64,000 nt of DNA, taken from Chitinophaga pinensis. GTDB lineage: Bacteria; Bacteroidota; Bacteroidia; Chitinophagales; Chitinophagaceae. Within the stretch, counting starts at the first letter, position 1. Every line of letters starts with the position of its first letter. The notes below the pieces were generated by a model that saw only the letters and a program-made list of their open reading frames with translations, made no database searches and was not told the DNA's origin. Positions 61,816 through 64,000 of this stretch are shown one piece after another. The translations under genes were made by a program, and so were the position numbers. The stretch spans positions 124,001-188,000 of the forward strand of contig NZ_VOHS01000006.1 in assembly GCF_007896845.1 (NCBI RefSeq), read 5' to 3'.

Positions 61816-61881
61816 GGGAACGAGGTTAGCTACAGCTCCCTATGGGAGCTGATTTGCCACCTTTTTAGGTGACAATATCCC
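61816..61881 (+). other. Structured 5' leader RNA, candidate three-way junction
   Basis: Two perfect hairpins stand side by side: CAGCTCCC/GGGAGCTG (61833-61851, loop TAT) and CACCT/AGGTG (61858-61871, loop TTTT). GGGA (61816-61819) and TCCC (61878-61881) can close them into a three-way junction. Further down, GGACAA/TTGTCC near 62009-62028 gives another stem. I do not recognise a known riboswitch class. Whether this is regulatory is unknown. Confidence 0.4.
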
Positions 61882-62068
61882 AAGATTTGTTTAAACCGTT
61901 AACGACCTGAACCTACCTGTTTGCAGTTTGTGCATAATGCTAAACTGTGCCCGTCTGATTTTTGCTGAAGATCACATTAGCATCTAATTGAATAACAAAT
62001 ATATAGTGGACAAAATCGTCGTTGTCCTCCGATTGGTGTAAAGAAGATTCTGATTGTCAAAACCTTTT

Positions 62069-63400
62069 ATGAAAAGAGTATTTTATCTGACCGCCGTACT
62101 AAGCGCCGTGCTGTATAACGCACCGTCTTATGCGCAACAGGTCTCCGATTCACTGCTTCCTCAAGCCACCCTCCAGGCTTGTATTCAGTATGCACTCACC
62201 CACCAGCCGGTTGTAAAACAGGCAAAACTGGATGAGGATATCACTGAATACACCATTAAGGGTAAGCTTGCGGATTGGTACCCGCAGATTGGTGTAGATT
62301 ACAGCCTCAACCATTATCTGAAGATTCCCACATCCTATTTTAATGGGAACTATGTACAGTTGGGCGTAGAAAACAACTCCGCAGCTTTGTTCCAATGGAA
62401 CCAGAATCTGTTTACCCGTGATCTGCTGCTGGCAGGCAGAACTGCCCGCGATGTACGCAAACAAGCAAAACAGAACACAGAAAGCTACCGTATTGATGTA
62501 GTGGCAAATGTGACCAAAGCTTACTACGGTATGTTGCTGACTGAACGTCAGATTGATGTACTGGATGAAGATGTGGTACGTCTGGAACGTAGTCTGAAAG
62601 ATGCTTATAACCAATATCAGGGTGGTATTGTGGATAAGACAGACTATAAAAGGGCGACTATCTCCCTGAATAACACCCGTGCACAGCGAAAGACTGCCGC
62701 CGAGCAACTGAAAGCCAGTGAAGCACAGCTTCGTCAGCTGATGGGCTATCCAGTGAACGGTCCTCTACCACTCGTATATGACACTGTACAAATGGTCCAG
62801 AACATACAGCTGGATACAACCGTTACGGTGACCTATAATAACAGGGTGGAAATGCAGTTGCTGGAAACACAAAAAACGTTGTTAGATGCACAGCTGAAGT
62901 ATAACAAATGGAGCTTTATTCCGACTGTTTCTGCATTTGCGAACTATAACTTCAACTACCTGAATCCGGAATTCTCCAAGTTGTATAACAACAACGTACC
63001 GAGTTCTCAGGTAGGACTGAAAGTGTCCCTGCCTATTTTTCAGGGTTCTAAACGTATCTATAACATCCGTCAGGCGGAATTGCAGATCAAACGTAATGAT
63101 CTGGATATAGAAAACCTGCGCAACCAGATCAATACTGAATATACTCAGGCAATGGCAACCTATAAAGGTAACCTGAATCAGTTTTATGTGATGAAGGAGA
63201 ATGTGGACCTGGCACAGGAAGTATATACTCTGATCGAGATGCAGTACCGGGAAGGTGTAAAAACCTATCTGGAGGTGATCACGGCACAGACAGATCTGCG
63301 TTCGGCACAACTGAACTACTATAACGCAATGTATACTGTGCTGTCCAGCAAAGTGGATCTGCAACGTTCATTGGGTACAATATCAACTAACAACTACTAA
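62069..63400 (+). CDS. TolC-family outer membrane efflux protein
   Basis: A 443-residue outer-membrane channel component for a tripartite exporter. A signal peptide (residues 1-22, ending SYAQ) is followed by two repeated OEP domains with long alpha-helical stretches (LTERQIDVLDEDVVRLERSLKDAYNQYQGG... and NIRQAELQIKRNDLDIENLRNQINTEY). YREGVKTYLEVITAQTDL is the typical OEP helix-turn near the C-terminus. The frame opens with TTG at 62054, but ATG 62069 starts the signal peptide. The periplasmic adaptor gene follows after 56 bases; the RND pump is presumably beyond the window. Confidence 0.92.
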   Translation: MKRVFYLTAVLSAVLYNAPSYAQQVSDSLLPQATLQACIQYALTHQPVVKQAKLDEDITEYTIKGKLADWYPQIGVDYSLNHYLKIPTSYFNGNYVQLGVENNSAALFQWNQNLFTRDLLLAGRTARDVRKQAKQNTESYRIDVVANVTKAYYGMLLTERQIDVLDEDVVRLERSLKDAYNQYQGGIVDKTDYKRATISLNNTRAQRKTAAEQLKASEAQLRQLMGYPVNGPLPLVYDTVQMVQNIQLDTTVTVTYNNRVEMQLLETQKTLLDAQLKYNKWSFIPTVSAFANYNFNYLNPEFSKLYNNNVPSSQVGLKVSLPIFQGSKRIYNIRQAELQIKRNDLDIENLRNQINTEYTQAMATYKGNLNQFYVMKENVDLAQEVYTLIEMQYREGVKTYLEVITAQTDLRSAQLNYYNAMYTVLSSKVDLQRSLGTISTNNY

Positions 63401-63456
63401 TAAGGAAACTGGTCGGGTCCGTACAGCCTGACCATTGAAAGGACAAATATTTTCAG

Positions 63457-64000
63457 ATGAAAACAAAGCAACACATTCTCCTCATTGGCGCTACAGGCTT
63501 ATTTTACCTGGCTTCCTGTAAAGGCCCGGCTCAGAAAGCAGCCATGGTATTGCCTCCTACACCGGTAAGCGTAGTACCTGCAGTTACTGGTACTGCTATT
63601 TACTACGATAAATATCCAGCTACAGTAGTAGCCTTGAACCAGGTTGAACTGCGTGCACAGGTATCAGGATATATTACCGGCATTTTCTTCAAAGAAGGTG
63701 AAGTGGTACAGAAAGGAAAACCGCTCTATGAAATAGACCGTCGTAAGTATGAAGCCGCTTACCGTCAGGCAGAAGCCAGTATCGCGCAGGCAAAGGCAAA
63801 TCTTACGAAAGCACAGAAAGACGCAGACCGTTATCATAAACTGGCAGAGCAGGATGCAATTGCCCGTCAGACACTGGACAATGCAGACGCTGCACTGGAC
63901 GTAAGCCGTAGCCAGCTGGCTGCTGCGGAAGCCTCTTTACTGGCTGCCCGCACAGACCTCGACTACGCTGTGATCAAAGCTCCTTTCACCGGCCGTATCG
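63457..64000 (+). CDS. Efflux periplasmic adaptor (MFP), RND-type, cut by window end
   Basis: Only the first 181 codons are present. It begins with a lipoprotein signal (LFYLASC, Cys about residue 21), then the barrel-sandwich/lipoyl half QVELRAQVSGYITGIFFKEGEVVQKGKPLYEID (about 67-99), a coiled-coil hairpin (YEAAYRQAEASIAQAKANLTKAQKDADRY...), and the return strand VIKAPFTGRI at the window edge. This is the AcrA/MexA-type membrane fusion protein that links an inner-membrane RND pump to the TolC-like channel encoded just upstream. Substrate range unknown. Confidence 0.92.
   Translation, partial: MKTKQHILLIGATGLFYLASCKGPAQKAAMVLPPTPVSVVPAVTGTAIYYDKYPATVVALNQVELRAQVSGYITGIFFKEGEVVQKGKPLYEIDRRKYEAAYRQAEASIAQAKANLTKAQKDADRYHKLAEQDAIARQTLDNADAALDVSRSQLAAAEASLLAARTDLDYAVIKAPFTGRI

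Noticed and set aside
61816..61881. TPP, cobalamin, guanidine or SAM riboswitch before the efflux operon
   Set aside because: None of the conserved sequence blocks of those classes are present; only generic hairpins are seen.

Overview
This window looks like a chromosomal segment of a Bacteroidota member, most likely a Chitinophaga-like Chitinophagaceae. Several promoters follow the Bacteroidota pattern (TTTG or TTG, about 18-21 bases, then TAnnTTTG). Gene content also fits that phylum: DUF2851, DUF2520, a carboxypeptidase-regulatory-like protein, TlpA with an N-terminal DUF4369-like domain, a fused DAHP synthase/chorismate mutase, and glycosidases with export signals. The genus is inference. 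The coding density is high, and I see no tRNA, rRNA, CRISPR array or insertion sequence.

Layout. 1-3 kb: two secreted glycosidases on the minus strand (GH29 fucosidase, then a GH20 hexosaminidase cut by the window edge). 3.2-4.1 kb: a nucleotidyltransferase. 4.2-12.4 kb: the branched-chain amino acid locus (Ile/Val-rich leader peptide and attenuator, then ilvE, ilvD, ilvB, ilvN, ilvC, ilvA). 12.4-14.6 kb: two stand-alone oxidoreductases. 14.7-19.4 kb: a xylose operon (sodium symporter, xylB, xylA), followed by a gene-free tandem array of six copies of a ~131-bp unit and an aldose 1-epimerase. 21.5-25.1 kb: small stress and membrane proteins, an ECF sigma factor with a membrane-anchored trypsin-like protease that has an anti-sigma-like N-terminus, and a heptad-repeat lipoprotein.

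25.2-33.1 kb is the most striking part. A seven-gene aromatic amino acid operon (pheA, aminotransferase, tyrA, DAHP synthase-chorismate mutase, aroB, aroA, aroC) lies behind one promoter and two consecutive attenuators. Each has its own Phe/Tyr-loaded leader peptide, an intrinsic terminator, and an antiterminator strand that overlaps the end of the leader ORF. The ilv leader has the same architecture.

33-64 kb: FKBP isomerase, S15-type hydrolase, a two-gene AAA ATPase + RloB cassette (related to AbiL-type phage defence) with twin operator-like palindromes, gcvP, a YkgJ protein, an MFS exporter, a Prc-type protease, topA, a DUF2520/KdsC-like/UbiA/Maf gene run, a TlpA-like oxidoreductase, a SAM-I riboswitch controlling metB and hom, a DUF2851 protein, lipA, and the start of an efflux operon (TolC-like protein, then a periplasmic adaptor cut by the window end) preceded by a long structured leader.

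Taken together, three biosynthetic loci are controlled by RNA: ilv by one attenuator, aro by two in series, and met by a riboswitch. This suggests the organism relies heavily on transcription termination to control amino acid synthesis. All assignments rest on reading the sequence; no database search was run.
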